Part shown: piece by piece, positions 29,485 to 43,641 of the stretch
Layout: each line of letters opens with the position of its first letter
How positions within the stretch are numbered: the first letter of the stretch is position 1
From: Methylococcus capsulatus
GTDB lineage: Bacteria > Pseudomonadota > Gammaproteobacteria > Methylococcales > Methylococcaceae
Assembly (NCBI RefSeq): GCF_036864975.1
Contig: NZ_CP104311.1
Coordinates: forward strand, 3,289,513 to 3,353,512
DNA length: 64,000 nt
Reading direction: 5' to 3'
The notes under the pieces: model-generated
Database searches by the model: none
Seen by the model: only the letters and a program-made list of their open reading frames with translations
Told to the model about the DNA's origin: nothing
Program-made: the position numbers and the translations under genes

Positions 29485-29874
29485 TCAGGGCCACCACAAT
29501 CCAGGTCCCCACATGCCCCAGTTCATGGTGGCGTCGAGGTTGGTCTCCGCGGCCTGCCTCTGCTCGTCAGCGATCTCCTTTTCCACGGCGAGCTTCTGGA
29601 AACGGGCGTAGGCATCCGCATCGCCCACGTAGATGCACCGACAAATGTTGGCATCCGCATAGACGTACATCACCTTGTCGCCTTTCGGGTGTGCCACGAG
29701 CTTGTATTGTGTCATTCCCTTGACATTGGCCTGCTGCTCCGCCGTCTGGGCATAGTTGATCTTGAATCCGGCCGCTGCCAGCAATTGTTCCGTATCCTGG
29801 ACCTTCTCCTCCAGAGAAGCGCATGCCGCCAACCGGGCGGCAAGCCACAGGATTCCGAGTCTACGAAGCGTCAT
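29485..29874 (-). CDS. Small Trp-rich lipoprotein of unknown function
   Basis: A 129-residue predicted lipoprotein with lipobox LAAC (Cys18). The mature part has a helical N-terminal stretch, a compact beta-rich core (QYKLVAHPKGDKVMYVYADA and NICRCIYVGD with two cysteines), a charged helix and an unusual Trp/Gly-rich tail, MNWGMWGPGLWWP. I chose the ATG at 29874 because it begins the signal peptide and has GAGAGAA upstream. It lies 68 bases downstream of rpoS on the same strand. I do not recognise a named family. Confidence 0.75.
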   Translation of the reverse strand: MTLRRLGILWLAARLAACASLEEKVQDTEQLLAAAGFKINYAQTAEQQANVKGMTQYKLVAHPKGDKVMYVYADANICRCIYVGDADAYARFQKLAVEKEIADEQRQAAETNLDATMNWGMWGPGLWWP

Positions 29875-29942
29875 GGTTCTCTCTCGATTCCGATGCATTC
29901 TCATCAATTTAACGCGGACGGCGTAGGGCGTCGACGAACGGC

Positions 29943-30965
29943 TCAATTCAGCAAGACCGCTTCCGCCGTGTAGCCTTCCGCCTCCAGGATAGAGCGAAGC
30001 TTGATCTGCGCCTCCCGCTGAATCTGACGCACCCGCTCACGTGTCACCCCCATATCCGCGGCCACCTCCTCGAGCGTCGATTTCTCATACCCGCCGAGGC
30101 CGTAGCGGCGCTGAAGGACTTCCCGCTGGCGCGAGTTCAGCCGATCCAGCCATTCGTCGACTTTCTGCTCGATCCGCTCGGCGAGCAGCGTATCGGTGAC
30201 CGGACTCTGATTATCGTCCGGCGACATCTCCAGGAGGGTTCGGGAAGACTCGGCCGTGATCGGCGCATCGGCCGACAAGTCTTTTTCGCTCAGCCGCAGA
30301 AGCTCTGCGACACGCTCGCACGGCTTATCGAGCTGCCGGGCCACGTCCCGGGCCGTTGGCGTTCCCTGCATTTTGACGGACAGGCTCCGATAGGCTTTCA
30401 ATACGGTGTTCATTTCCTTGGCGACGTGGATCGGAAGCCGGATCGCCCGGACCTGGCTCATCAGGGCGCGTTCGATCGTCTGCCTTATCCACCAGGTGGC
30501 ATAGGTGGAGAAGCGAAAACCGCGTTGGGGTTCGAACTTTTCGACCGCGCGGATCAGGCCGAGATTACCTTCTTCGATCAGATCGAGCAAAGGCAGTCCC
30601 CGGTTCAGATAACGGCGCGCGATCTTGACGACCAGCCGCAGATTGCTTTCGATCATGAGGCGGCGGGCATCCTCGTCACCCTCGAGGGCGAGGCGCCCGA
30701 AGTGCTTTTCTTCCTCGGCCGTCAGGAGCCTCCGTTTCCCCAACTGGTTCAGATAGATGCGAGTTGCATCGAGATCCGGCCCCGTGTCGGCCGCTTCTAC
30801 GCCATCATCGGCGATATCGTCAAACCAGATCTGCGTGCCGCCGCCATCCAAGGCATCCCTTTCGATCTCACCACAGGCGTCCATTTCGATCGCGGCCGCC
30901 CCCTCGCCGTATTCCAAACCTTCGACGAGCGCCTCATCCGACTCAAAAACGACTTCAGACGACAT
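29943..30965 (-). CDS. rpoS: RNA polymerase sigma factor RpoS
   Basis: A 340-residue group 2 sigma-70 factor. Region 1.2 ([20 protein letters not shown]), region 2 ([40 protein letters not shown] and [16 protein letters not shown]), region 3 and the region 4 helix-turn-helix ([20 protein letters not shown]) are all present. Lack of a long region 1.1 and closeness to known RpoS proteins separate it from RpoD. I chose the ATG at 30965, 6-9 bases after GAGG; an ATG at 30974 abuts the GAGG. nlpD, the usual upstream neighbour, is absent; acs is divergent instead. Confidence 0.88.
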   Translation of the reverse strand: MSSEVVFESDEALVEGLEYGEGAAAIEMDACGEIERDALDGGGTQIWFDDIADDGVEAADTGPDLDATRIYLNQLGKRRLLTAEEEKHFGRLALEGDEDARRLMIESNLRLVVKIARRYLNRGLPLLDLIEEGNLGLIRAVEKFEPQRGFRFSTYATWWIRQTIERALMSQVRAIRLPIHVAKEMNTVLKAYRSLSVKMQGTPTARDVARQLDKPCERVAELLRLSEKDLSADAPITAESSRTLLEMSPDDNQSPVTDTLLAERIEQKVDEWLDRLNSRQREVLQRRYGLGGYEKSTLEEVAADMGVTRERVRQIQREAQIKLRSILEAEGYTAEAVLLN

Positions 30966-31277
30966 CAGTTTCATCCTCAACAGACACGCCACCCGCGGCT
31001 CCATGAACCGAGGACGGCATTCCCACTACCCGTTATCGCGGATTTCCGCAATAACGCCCCTTCCATAAACCTCGGACCGAATTGTATACCTTCAAGGCGA
31101 GAAAAAACCCTATTTGGGTGAAGGAAACGGGCAGATCGTGTTATCCCCCCTTGGAGAATGCGTCGGATACCCTGGGCTTTTTTGATTTCATTGTCGCTGA
31201 AGGCATCCTAAAATTCACCCGTTTCGATCACCGTTTCCTGAGTACAATCCGGAGCCGACCGGACGAGCGACGACTCA
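30966..31277. other. Divergent rpoS/acs intergenic region
   Basis: These 312 bases hold the promoters and leaders of two divergent genes. A TATACAAT-like -10 for rpoS is seen on the minus strand around 31080-31087, and a TACAAT for acs around 31240, but neither has a good -35. I see no coding frame or RNA gene. Confidence 0.5.
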
Positions 31278-33605
<2,328 letters not shown>

Positions 33606-33635
33606 CCGGCGCAGCCCAGCGGAAACAAGGCACCA

Positions 33636-33658
33636 CGGACAGCCCCTGCGGCTGTCCG
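33636..33658. terminator. Hairpin between convergent P-II and marR genes
   Basis: A 9-bp perfect stem, CGGACAGCC against GGCTGTCCG with loop CCTGC, lies between the two stops. There is no T-run, so it is a bidirectional hairpin that may slow or end transcription from both sides. Confidence 0.5.
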
Positions 33659-33665
33659 CCCTTCC

Positions 33666-34238
33666 TCAATCCCCGGCGGGGAGTTGATGCTCGCGGCAGA
33701 TCATCTCGGCATCCTCTGCGAACAGTTGTTCACCGGTCAGCCCGCATCGGCGGCTGGCGTCTTCCAGGACAATGTGATGACGGCAGCTCTTGCAGGCTCC
33801 GAAAGTCTTGAGCCGATTGGCGACCTGCATCGCCTGGAGCACGCTGGCGAGGGCAGATTCCAGCATTGGCCGCTGGTCCTGCGGGATGGCGCGCAGCGCC
33901 GTGCGCAGCACGCGGGGCGGAATCGACTCCTCCACCAGCCGCTTGCCGGCCTCCGTCAACAGCATGTGCACTACGCGCCGGTCGCGGACATCGCTTTCCT
34001 TGACGATCAGGCCGTTGTTTTCCAGGACAGCCAGGGTTTGCGAGACCGTCCCTTTGGTCAGGCCGAGATATTCGGCGACAGCCAGCGGCGTGTTGCTGTA
34101 GCGGTTGCAACTGGCCAGATAATGGAGGGCTTCGATCTGCACCGGCTGCAGTCCTTTGAAGCTTTCGGACCGGCGCACGTCCATGCGGATCAGGTTCGAA
34201 ATCCGCTCCAGATAGTCGTATATGCGGTCAGCTTCCAT
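33666..34238 (-). CDS. MarR-family transcriptional regulator with Cys-rich C-terminal tail
   Basis: A 190-residue protein. Residues about 30-115 form a MarR winged helix: TPLAVAEYLGLTKGTVSQTL as helix-turn-helix and VRDRRVVHMLLTEAGKRLVE as wing. Beyond the usual MarR length is a 45-residue tail with Cys149, Cys152, His154, His155, Cys165, Cys181 and His184, a pattern suited to binding a metal or sensing redox state. Target genes are not evident; it is convergent with P-II and in tandem with speE. Confidence is high for the DNA-binding class and low for the signal. Confidence 0.85.
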   Translation of the reverse strand: MEADRIYDYLERISNLIRMDVRRSESFKGLQPVQIEALHYLASCNRYSNTPLAVAEYLGLTKGTVSQTLAVLENNGLIVKESDVRDRRVVHMLLTEAGKRLVEESIPPRVLRTALRAIPQDQRPMLESALASVLQAMQVANRLKTFGACKSCRHHIVLEDASRRCGLTGEQLFAEDAEMICREHQLPAGD

Positions 34239-34294
34239 GGTGAGAAATAGTATCGGACCGATCGCATCTTGACAAATGGCTGGCTGTCATGCAT

Positions 34295-35152
34295 TCAGAC
34301 CCGCTTCCGCAGGGCCTCGCCAAAGAATTCCGGAACGGCGAACGCGGCCTGGTGGATGTCCGCGTTGTAATACCGGGTTGGGAACGGCTTCGCCACCGCC
34401 GCATCCGCGCGGAACCGGTTCAGCTCCCCCTTCCCCCCCATGGTGGCGCTCCACCAGCCCGAGGGATAGATGAACTGCGGGAAGAACAGCGTGCGTGTCT
34501 GGGCAAAACCCGCCTGCCGCATGATCCGGTGCATCGAGGTAATGAGGGACAGGTGGAACAGGGGCGATTCGCTCTGCTGCACCAGGATACCGTCGGTGCG
34601 CAGACAGCGGTGGCATTCGCGAAAGAACGCCTCGTTGAACAATCCTTCTGCGGGACCGACAGGATCGGTGCTATCGACGATGATGACATCGACGCATGCA
34701 TCCGGCGCATCTTTGACCCACTGGATGCCGTCGATGAACAACAGCTCCGCGCGAGGGTCGCCATTGGATTCGCACAGCTGGGGAAAATACTGTTCTGCCA
34801 GCCGCGTCACCCGCTCATCGATCTCGATCTGGATCGCCTTCTCGACTTCCGGGTGCTTTAACACCTCCCGCAGGCTGCCGCAATCTCCGCCACCGATGAT
34901 CCATACCGTTTTTGGCGCGGGGTGGGTATACAGTACGGGATGCGTCATCATCTCGTGATAGAGGAAGTTGTCGCGGTCGCTCACCATGGTGCAGCCGTCG
35001 ATCACCATGAGCTTGCCAAACCATTCGGTGTCATAGATCTCGATGCGCTGGAATGGCGTCTGCTCCTCGTGCAGTTTCGCCTTGATTTTCAGGGACAGCG
35101 CACTGCCATTGTCGGGATAGGATTCGGTAAACCAGTCCTGTGTATCGCGCAT
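34295..35152 (-). CDS. speE: Spermidine synthase
   Basis: A 285-residue aminopropyltransferase making spermidine from putrescine and decarboxylated SAM. Motifs are IGGGDCGSLREVLKHP (cofactor site), IEIDERV, and the catalytic DSTDPVGPAEGLF, then FFPQFIYPSGWWSATMG. The ATG at 35152 has AGGAGG 7 bases upstream, so I rejected the longer frame to 35263. It is divergent from speA across only 70 bases, so both polyamine genes share one control region. Confidence 0.96.
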   Translation of the reverse strand: MRDTQDWFTESYPDNGSALSLKIKAKLHEEQTPFQRIEIYDTEWFGKLMVIDGCTMVSDRDNFLYHEMMTHPVLYTHPAPKTVWIIGGGDCGSLREVLKHPEVEKAIQIEIDERVTRLAEQYFPQLCESNGDPRAELLFIDGIQWVKDAPDACVDVIIVDSTDPVGPAEGLFNEAFFRECHRCLRTDGILVQQSESPLFHLSLITSMHRIMRQAGFAQTRTLFFPQFIYPSGWWSATMGGKGELNRFRADAAVAKPFPTRYYNADIHQAAFAVPEFFGEALRKRV

Positions 35153-35222
35153 GGAAGTCCTCCTGCGTGGAAAAAATGTTGCATTCTCCCCATAATTGAG
35201 AGTTTTTGAAAGACGGCCCCCC

Positions 35223-37100
<1,878 letters not shown>

Positions 37101-37102
37101 AC

Positions 37103-37972
37103 ATGAAGACCGGCTTCGTCGGCCTCGGCGCCATGGGGCTGGGGATGGCCCGCAACCTCTGGCATGCAGGCCTTTTGGCCGGCGTCTGGAACCGCACGCC
37201 GGAAAAGGCTCGGAAGTTCGCCACCGAGACCGGCACCGCCGCCTGGGCGGACCTCGCCGAAATGGCCACGGCCTGCGATGTGATCGTGCTCTGCGTCTCG
37301 GCCGACACCGATGTGCTGGAGGTGATCGGGGCGTTGGCGCCGGCGCTCCGGCCGGAGTCGACGGTCATCGACTGCTCGACGGTCGGCGTAGCCACCGCCT
37401 GTCGCGCCGCCGAGCTCGTCCGCCAAGCGGGCGGCGATTTTCTCGATGCTCCGGTGAGCGGCGGCGTAGAAGGCGCCCGCAACGGCACCCTGGCCCTGAT
37501 GATCGGCGGCAAGACCGAAACCGTGGCAAAAGTCCAGCCAGTGCTGGCGGCGATGGGCAGCCGTATCATGCATATGGGCGACACCGGCGCCGGTCAGGCC
37601 ACCAAGGCGGTAAACCAGGTAATGTGCGCCGGCATCAACCAGGCCGTAACCGAAGCCCTGGCCTTCGGGCAAGCCCTGGGGCTGGAGCTGGACAAGGTCA
37701 TCGAGGTAGTCTCCAGCGGCGCCGCCGGCAACTGGTTCCTGGACAAACGCGGCAAGACCATGATACGCGGCAGCTTCCAGCCCGGCTTCAAGCTGGCCCT
37801 GCACCACAAGGACCTGAACATCTGCCTGGAGATGGCGGACAGATTGGGAATCCCCCTGCCGCTGAGCGGGCGGACCCGCGACGAATATGCCGAACTCATG
37901 GCCCAGGGATACGGCGACGACGACATCTCGGCCCTGTTCCGCCTGAAGTCGGAAGCAATGCCCAACGGTTGA
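37103..37972 (+). CDS. NAD(P)-dependent beta-hydroxyacid dehydrogenase (GarR/HIBADH family)
   Basis: A 289-residue oxidoreductase. The N-terminal Rossmann site is GFVGLGAMGLGMARNL; the substrate motif is DFLDAPVSGGVEGARNGTLA and the catalytic Lys region GAGQATKAVNQVM, then GSFQPGFKLALHHKDLNICL. Relatives reduce tartronate semialdehyde, succinic semialdehyde or glyoxylate, or oxidise 3-hydroxyisobutyrate; the substrate cannot be fixed here. GGAGGA at 37091-37096 places the start at the second ATG (37103), 6 bases downstream, rather than the ATG at 37097 that overlaps the speA stop. Confidence 0.88.
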   Translation: MKTGFVGLGAMGLGMARNLWHAGLLAGVWNRTPEKARKFATETGTAAWADLAEMATACDVIVLCVSADTDVLEVIGALAPALRPESTVIDCSTVGVATACRAAELVRQAGGDFLDAPVSGGVEGARNGTLALMIGGKTETVAKVQPVLAAMGSRIMHMGDTGAGQATKAVNQVMCAGINQAVTEALAFGQALGLELDKVIEVVSSGAAGNWFLDKRGKTMIRGSFQPGFKLALHHKDLNICLEMADRLGIPLPLSGRTRDEYAELMAQGYGDDDISALFRLKSEAMPNG

Positions 37973-37987
37973 GCCGGCGCTTTCGGC

Positions 37988-37993
37988 TATAAT
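37988..37993 (+). promoter_or_regulatory. Consensus -10 box before glyQ
   Basis: A perfect TATAAT lies 32 bases before the glyQ start. The matching -35 is weak: TTGAGC is only 13 bases upstream. Confidence 0.4.
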
Positions 37994-38025
37994 TCCCGCC
38001 CGCACGAAAATCTGTCGGACCACTT

Positions 38026-38961
38026 GTGCCTACCACGAATCCCCCCGCACCCCAAACCCTGAGCTTCCAGGATCTGATCCTGACACTCCAACGCTATTGG
38101 GCCGAGCAAGGCTGCGTGATCCTCCAGCCGCTGGATCTGGAGGTGGGCGCTGGAACCTTCCATCCCGCGACCTTCCTCCGCGCCATCGGCCCGGAACCGT
38201 GGAACACCGCCTATGTGCAGCCCTCGCGCCGCCCCACCGACGGCCGCTATGGCGACAATCCCAACCGGCTGCAACATTACTATCAATTCCAGGTGCTGTT
38301 GAAACCCTCGCCGCCGGACATCCAGGAACTCTACCTCGACTCGCTGCGCCTGCTTGGCTTCGACCTGCTCGAACATGACGTCCGCTTCGTCGAAGACAAC
38401 TGGGAATCGCCCACCCTCGGCGCCTGGGGCCTGGGCTGGGAGGTCTGGCTGAACGGCATGGAAGTGACCCAGTTCACCTATTTCCAGCAGGTCGGCGGCC
38501 TCGACTGCCGGCCGGTCAGCGGTGAAATCACCTACGGTCTGGAGCGCATCGCCATGTACGTGCAGGGCGTGGAGAACGTCTACGACCTGGTCTGGACGCA
38601 GGGGCCGCAAGGCATCGTCCGGTACGGCGACGTGTTCCATCAGAACGAAGTCGAAATGTCGGCTTTTAACTTCGAGCACGCCAACGTCGAATTTCTCTTC
38701 AATGCCTTCGACACTTACGAGCGGGAATGCCGCCAGCTCATCGTACTGGGACTGCCCCTCCCCGCCTATGAAATGGTGCTGAAGGCCTCGCATGCCTTCA
38801 ACCTGCTCGATGCTCGCCGGGCCATCTCGGTCACCGAACGCCAGCGCTTCATCCTGCGGGTACGTGAACTCGCCAAAGCCGTGGCCGAAGCCTATTACCA
38901 GCGCCGGGAGGCCCTGGGGTTCCCCATGCTCGACACCAAGGAGGGGCATGCTCATGGCTGA
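38026..38961 (+). CDS. glyQ: Glycyl-tRNA synthetase alpha subunit
   Basis: A 311-residue catalytic subunit of the bacterial (alphabeta)2 GlyRS. Conserved segments are [40 protein letters not shown] and [20 protein letters not shown]. It starts at a GTG (38026), with [18 protein letters not shown]; no better start exists. The end overlaps the start of glyS by 8 bases. Confidence 0.97.
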   Translation: MPTTNPPAPQTLSFQDLILTLQRYWAEQGCVILQPLDLEVGAGTFHPATFLRAIGPEPWNTAYVQPSRRPTDGRYGDNPNRLQHYYQFQVLLKPSPPDIQELYLDSLRLLGFDLLEHDVRFVEDNWESPTLGAWGLGWEVWLNGMEVTQFTYFQQVGGLDCRPVSGEITYGLERIAMYVQGVENVYDLVWTQGPQGIVRYGDVFHQNEVEMSAFNFEHANVEFLFNAFDTYERECRQLIVLGLPLPAYEMVLKASHAFNLLDARRAISVTERQRFILRVRELAKAVAEAYYQRREALGFPMLDTKEGHAHG

Positions 38962-41035
38962 GACCCGCGATCTGCTGTTCGAGCTGGGCACCGAGGAATT
39001 ACCGCCCAAATCCCTGCTCAAACTGAGTGAAGCACTCAGGGACAACGTGGCGGCTGGACTGGAAAAAGCCGGGCTGTCCTATGCCTCCATCAAGGCCTAT
39101 GCCACGCCGCGCCGGCTCGCCCTACTGGTCCACAAACTGGCCACCGCCCAGCCGGACCAGACCATTGAGCGACGCGGCCCGGCGCTGAACGTGGCTTACG
39201 ATGCCCAGGGCGCCCCAACCAAGGCTACCGAAGGTTTCGCCAGAAGCTGTGGCGTCACCGCCGATCAGCTCATCACACTGAAGACCGAAAAAGGCGAGTG
39301 GGTGGGTGTGATCCAGAAAATCCGTGGCAGACCCACCGAAGCCCTGATCCCGGACATCATCCGCCATAGTCTGGCCGCCCTTCCGATCGCCAAGCGCATG
39401 CGCTGGGGCGCGGGGATGGCCGAATTCGTCCGGCCAGTGCAATGGGTGGTACTGCTCTACGGCGGGACGGTCGTCGAGTGCGAGATTCTCGGCGTCGCCT
39501 CTGGCCGAACCACCCGTGGCCACCGGTGCCATGCGCCCGATCCGATCGAGATCGCGATCCCCGGCGAATACGCCGGGCTGCTTTCGACCCACGGCCACGT
39601 GCTGCCCGACTTCGCCGAACGCCGTGCCCGGATCGAGCGGCTCGCCAGGGAAACGGCCGCGACGGCGAACGGCAAGCCGCTGATCAACCCGGATCTGCTG
39701 GACGAGATCACCGCCCTGGTCGAATGGCCCGTGCCGGTGCTGGGGAGCTTCGATGCGCGCTATCTGAGCCTGCCGCCGGAAGTGCTGATCACCACCATGC
39801 AGGACAACCAGAAGTATCTCCCGGTGGTCGACGCCGAGGGTAAACTGCTGCCCCATTTCATCACCTTCAGCAACGTTGCCAGCCGCCGACCCGAGGTCAT
39901 CCGCGAGGGCAACGAACGCGTGGTTCGGCCGCGGTTGGCGGATGCCGAATTTTTCTGGAACCAGGACCGCAAACGCACCCTGGAAGATCGGGTGGAGGAA
40001 CTGAGTCAGGTCACCTTCCAGAACAAGCTCGGCTCCGTTTTCGACAAGACCCGGCGGGTACAGCAGCTGGCGGTATTCATCGCCGAATCCCTGAACGTAG
40101 ACCCCAGCTTCGTCGAGCGCGCCGCCCTGCTGGCGAAAGCGGACCTCCTAACCCACATGGTCGGCGAGTTCACTGAACTGCAGGGCATCATGGGCCGCTA
40201 TTACGCGCTGGCCGAGGGCGAACCCCACGAAGTCGCGCTCGCCATCGAGGAGCAGTACCTGCCCAAGGTCTCGGGCGGATCGCTGCCCACGTCGCGCACT
40301 GGCGAAATCCTGGCGCTGGCGGAGAAGATCGACACCCTGGCCGGCATCTTCAGCATCGGCCTGATTCCCAGCGGCGACCGCGACCCTTACGCCCTGCGCC
40401 GCGCTGCACTGGGTGTCATTCGCATCCTGATCGAAAAACACCTTGACCTGGATATCGAAATCCTGCTGGAGAAGTCATTGAAACTGCTCCCCCACGGGTT
40501 CGACCCAGAGGCAACCCGCTCGGCGCTGCTGGACTTCCTCTACGAACGCCTACGCGGCTACTGCCTGGAGCAGGGCTACCGCCATGACGAATTCGAAGCC
40601 GTGCTGGCGCTACGGCCGACCAACCTGGTGGATTTCCTCGGCCGGCTCGCTGCTGTGCGCGAATTCCGGGGTCTCACCGCCGCCGAAAGCCTCGCCGCGG
40701 CCAACAAGCGCATCCGCAACATCCTGCGCAAATCGGGCGAAACGGTGGTTGCGAATGCGGAGGAACGGATCCTGATCGAGCCTTCGGAAAAGGCACTGCT
40801 GGCCGCGGCCCGCCAGGCCCATGCCGACATCCTGCCGCTGCTGCATGCTCGCGACTACACCTCGGCGCTGTGCCGGCTGGCACAGTTGCGGGACAGCGTC
40901 GACACCTTCTTCGACAAAGTGATGGTGATGACCGAGGACGAATCCCTGCGCAGCAACCGGCTCGGCCTGCTGGCCCTGATCGAAGGGCTGTTCCTGAACA
41001 TCGCCGACATCTCCGCGCTGCAGCCGGCCCAATGA
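38954..41035 (+). CDS. glyS: Glycyl-tRNA synthetase beta subunit
   Basis: A 693-residue tRNA-recognition subunit. It begins [20 protein letters not shown], with GAGGGG 7 bases before the ATG at 38954; the frame is open back into glyQ but those residues are a shadow. Visible parts are the HD-like region ([30 protein letters not shown]) and a C-terminal anticodon-binding helical domain ending [19 protein letters not shown]. Works only with GlyQ. Confidence 0.97.
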   Translation: MAETRDLLFELGTEELPPKSLLKLSEALRDNVAAGLEKAGLSYASIKAYATPRRLALLVHKLATAQPDQTIERRGPALNVAYDAQGAPTKATEGFARSCGVTADQLITLKTEKGEWVGVIQKIRGRPTEALIPDIIRHSLAALPIAKRMRWGAGMAEFVRPVQWVVLLYGGTVVECEILGVASGRTTRGHRCHAPDPIEIAIPGEYAGLLSTHGHVLPDFAERRARIERLARETAATANGKPLINPDLLDEITALVEWPVPVLGSFDARYLSLPPEVLITTMQDNQKYLPVVDAEGKLLPHFITFSNVASRRPEVIREGNERVVRPRLADAEFFWNQDRKRTLEDRVEELSQVTFQNKLGSVFDKTRRVQQLAVFIAESLNVDPSFVERAALLAKADLLTHMVGEFTELQGIMGRYYALAEGEPHEVALAIEEQYLPKVSGGSLPTSRTGEILALAEKIDTLAGIFSIGLIPSGDRDPYALRRAALGVIRILIEKHLDLDIEILLEKSLKLLPHGFDPEATRSALLDFLYERLRGYCLEQGYRHDEFEAVLALRPTNLVDFLGRLAAVREFRGLTAAESLAAANKRIRNILRKSGETVVANAEERILIEPSEKALLAAARQAHADILPLLHARDYTSALCRLAQLRDSVDTFFDKVMVMTEDESLRSNRLGLLALIEGLFLNIADISALQPAQ

Positions 41036-41036
41036 T

Positions 41037-41576
41037 ATGCACTATGTGATCCTGGACCGGGACGGCGTCATCAACCAAGACTCCGACGAGTACATCAAGT
41101 CACCGGAGGAATGGCGCCCGATCCCCGGCAGCCTCGATGCCATCGCCCTCTTGACCCACCACGGCTTCCGGGTCGTGGTGCTGACCAACCAGTCCGGCAT
41201 TGCCCGCCGGTTGTTCAGCCCAGCCATGCTGGAAGCGATCCACGACAAGATGAGGACGATGGTGCGGGAAGCCGGCGGCGAAATCTTCGACATTTTCCTG
41301 TGCCCGCATGGGCCCGAAGACGTCTGCGGCTGCCGCAAACCCAGACCCGGCCTGTTCCGCGCCTTCGCTGAAAAGTATGGCGTGGAACTCGCCGGCACGC
41401 CGGCCGTGGGCGATTCGCTGCGCGATATCGAGGCGGCAGCGGCGGCAGGCGCCGTGCCGATCTTGGTCGAAACCGGCAAGGGCACGCGCACACTGGAGCG
41501 GAATCCCGAACTCGACGTCCCCACTTTCCCCGATTTGTATGCAGCCGCACAATATATCGTTTTCAGCCAAACTTGA
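41037..41576 (+). CDS. gmhB: D-glycero-beta-D-manno-heptose 1,7-bisphosphate 7-phosphatase
   Basis: A 179-residue HAD phosphatase of the GmhB type for ADP-heptose synthesis in LPS core. The nucleophile motif is ILDRDGVINQD (Asp7, Asp9), motif II VVLTNQSGIARR, and the structural zinc site CPHGPEDVCGCRKPRPG. Motif IV is AVGDSLRDIEAAAAAG. The start is one base after the glyS stop. The same glyS-gmhB-plsC order is common in beta- and gammaproteobacteria. Confidence 0.95.
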   Translation: MHYVILDRDGVINQDSDEYIKSPEEWRPIPGSLDAIALLTHHGFRVVVLTNQSGIARRLFSPAMLEAIHDKMRTMVREAGGEIFDIFLCPHGPEDVCGCRKPRPGLFRAFAEKYGVELAGTPAVGDSLRDIEAAAAAGAVPILVETGKGTRTLERNPELDVPTFPDLYAAAQYIVFSQT

Positions 41577-42288
41577 GATCATCCTGCGTTCGGCGGTGTT
41601 TTTCGCCGGCATGACCTTGTCCACCTTGGTGATCAGCCCGTGCATGATCGCTGCGCGGCCCTTCTCGTTCGGCATGCGCTGGGCCTTGGCCAACTGCTGG
41701 GTCCGGTTCAATCTATGGATGCTGAAAACCGTATGCCGGCTGGACTTTCAGGTCCAGGGCCGGGAAAACATTCCAGCCCAGCCCGGCGTAATCCTCTGCA
41801 AGCACCAATCGGCCTGGGAGACCCTCGCACTGCAAGTGATCTTCCCGCCCCTGGTGTTCATCCTCAAGCAGGAACTGCTGAGGCTGCCGGTCTGGGGCTG
41901 GGCGATGGCGACCCTCAAACCCATCGCCATCAACCGCTCCCACAAGACGGCAGCGCTCAAGGAGGTGCTGAACGAAGGCGTCAAACGGCTGCAAGACGGG
42001 CTGTGGGTGGTCGTGTTCCCGGAAGGCACCCGAGTCGCACCCGGCAAAAAGGGGCACTATGGCGCCAGCGGCGCCATGCTGGCTCATCGTGCCGGCTGCC
42101 CGGTGGTGCCGGTAGCACATAACGCCGGCGAATACTGGAGCCGCCGTGCTTTCCTGAAGTATCCCGGCACCATCCAGGTCCGCGTCGGCCCACCGATCGA
42201 CGCCGCCAAGTTCGACGCGGCGGAAATCACCGCCCAGGCCGAGCGCTGGATCGAAGCCCAGATGCAGGAAATCAGCCGGCCCCGTTGA
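41539..42288 (+). CDS. plsC: 1-acyl-sn-glycerol-3-phosphate acyltransferase
   Basis: A 249-residue inner-membrane acyltransferase with an N-terminal hydrophobic segment. It has the acyltransferase motif KHQSAWET, with Glu in place of the usual Asp of HX4D, and the substrate motif VFPEGTRVAPG, plus PVVPVAHNAGEYW. It makes phosphatidic acid. I chose the ATG at 41539, which overlaps gmhB by 38 bases; no nearer good start is present. Confidence 0.92.
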   Translation: MQPHNISFSAKLEIILRSAVFFAGMTLSTLVISPCMIAARPFSFGMRWALANCWVRFNLWMLKTVCRLDFQVQGRENIPAQPGVILCKHQSAWETLALQVIFPPLVFILKQELLRLPVWGWAMATLKPIAINRSHKTAALKEVLNEGVKRLQDGLWVVVFPEGTRVAPGKKGHYGASGAMLAHRAGCPVVPVAHNAGEYWSRRAFLKYPGTIQVRVGPPIDAAKFDAAEITAQAERWIEAQMQEISRPR

Positions 42289-42302
42289 GACCGGTTTTTT
42301 TA
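42278..42302 (+). terminator. Weak terminator after plsC
   Basis: A 4-bp CCGG/CCGG stem is followed by seven T residues just after the plsC stop, ending at the convergent aminotransferase stop. The T-run is good but the stem short. Confidence 0.4.
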
Positions 42303-43502
42303 GCCGCCGACAAAACGGCGAATCCGTTCGACCGCCTCCTGTAGTACGGGGATGTCGGCCGTGTAGGCGAAGCGCAGATAACGCTCCGGTGACTGGGTGC
42401 CGAAGTCCTTGCCCGGCGTCACCGCGACGCCGGCCTGCTCCAGGAGGCGCGCGGCGAACTCCGCGCTGTCATCAGTGAACGCCGAGCAGTCGGCATAGAT
42501 GTAGAACGCCCCGGACGGCGGGGCCGGCACCCCGAATCCCAGCTTCACCAGTTCCCCCCAAAGAAAATCACGGCGCGCTTCGAAAGCCCGCCGGCGCCGT
42601 TCCAATTCGGCAAGGCACGCCTCCGAAAATGCCGCCAGCGCTGCGTACTGTGAGAGCGTCGGCGCCGAAATGAAGATGTTCTGAGCCACCCGCTCCACCG
42701 CAGCCGCATATGCCTCCGGCACGACCAACCAGCCCAGACGCCAGCCGGTCATGCCGAAATATTTCGAGAAGCTGTTGACGACGAACACATGGTCGCCAAA
42801 CTCCAGCGCGCTGACCGGGCGGCCACCGTATTCCAACCCGTGGTAAATCTCGTCCGAAATCAGGATGCCCTGTTCGGCTTCGAACCACTGTACCAGCTCC
42901 CGCAATACCGCGGCACGCATGACCGTGCCGGTCGGGTTGGAAGGCGAGGCGCTGATCGCCACCGGTACCTCTCCTCCGCAATGCGTCCGGCACAGGTCTG
43001 CGTCCAGATGGAAATCATGCGCCGCCCTCACCGGCACGGCATGCGGTTCGCCGGAATACAGATGCACGAAATTGGAATAACAGGGATAGCCGGGATCGGC
43101 CAGCATAACGCGCCGACCGGGTGCCAAGGCCACGGCCAGCGCCAGGGAAAACGCACCCGATGCGCCGGGTGTGAGAAATATCCGCTGGGGTGAGACCCCT
43201 GTACCGTAGCGCTCAGCATAGTATCTCCCGATGCGCTCCCGTAGCTCAGGCAACCCGGCGGCCGGGGTATAGCGCACCTGCCCGCCGGACAGGAATCGGG
43301 TCGCCGCCGCGTTCACCGGCTCGGGCGTCGGAAAATCCGGCTCGCCGATTTCCAGATGAACGATGGAACGCCCGGACGCCTCCAGCGCCTTCGCGCGCGC
43401 CAGGATCGCCATGACATGGAACGGCCGGATGCCATCGGCCAGACACCTGCCATGCTCCGCTTCCCGTGTTGCCTGGCCAGCCTCATGCGGTCGCCGGTTC
43501 AT
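42300..43502 (-). CDS. PLP-dependent aminotransferase (class I/II)
   Basis: A 400-residue fold type I aminotransferase. Features are VHLEIGEPDFPTPEPVN, GASGAFSLALAVAL, SASPSNPTGTVM, and the PLP lysine in NSFSKYFGMTGWRLGWLV. It resembles aspartate/alanine-type aminotransferases of subgroup I-alpha to I-gamma, but the amino acid specificity is not readable. The ATG at 43502 has AGGGGA 5 bases upstream; I rejected a longer frame to 43583. Monocistronic and convergent with plsC. Confidence 0.9.
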   Translation of the reverse strand: MNRRPHEAGQATREAEHGRCLADGIRPFHVMAILARAKALEASGRSIVHLEIGEPDFPTPEPVNAAATRFLSGGQVRYTPAAGLPELRERIGRYYAERYGTGVSPQRIFLTPGASGAFSLALAVALAPGRRVMLADPGYPCYSNFVHLYSGEPHAVPVRAAHDFHLDADLCRTHCGGEVPVAISASPSNPTGTVMRAAVLRELVQWFEAEQGILISDEIYHGLEYGGRPVSALEFGDHVFVVNSFSKYFGMTGWRLGWLVVPEAYAAAVERVAQNIFISAPTLSQYAALAAFSEACLAELERRRRAFEARRDFLWGELVKLGFGVPAPPSGAFYIYADCSAFTDDSAEFAARLLEQAGVAVTPGKDFGTQSPERYLRFAYTADIPVLQEAVERIRRFVGG

Positions 43503-43641
43503 CGTATCCCCTGAAAACCTAGACGGAAAAAGTTTCATTTTACGGTTAAAATACCGACGCTGCGGGTCCGATCGCTTCGGCAAGGAGCGGCCGGTCGCTT
43601 CTTCACCCCACCATCAACCATGACGGCATCCGTTCGGACTC

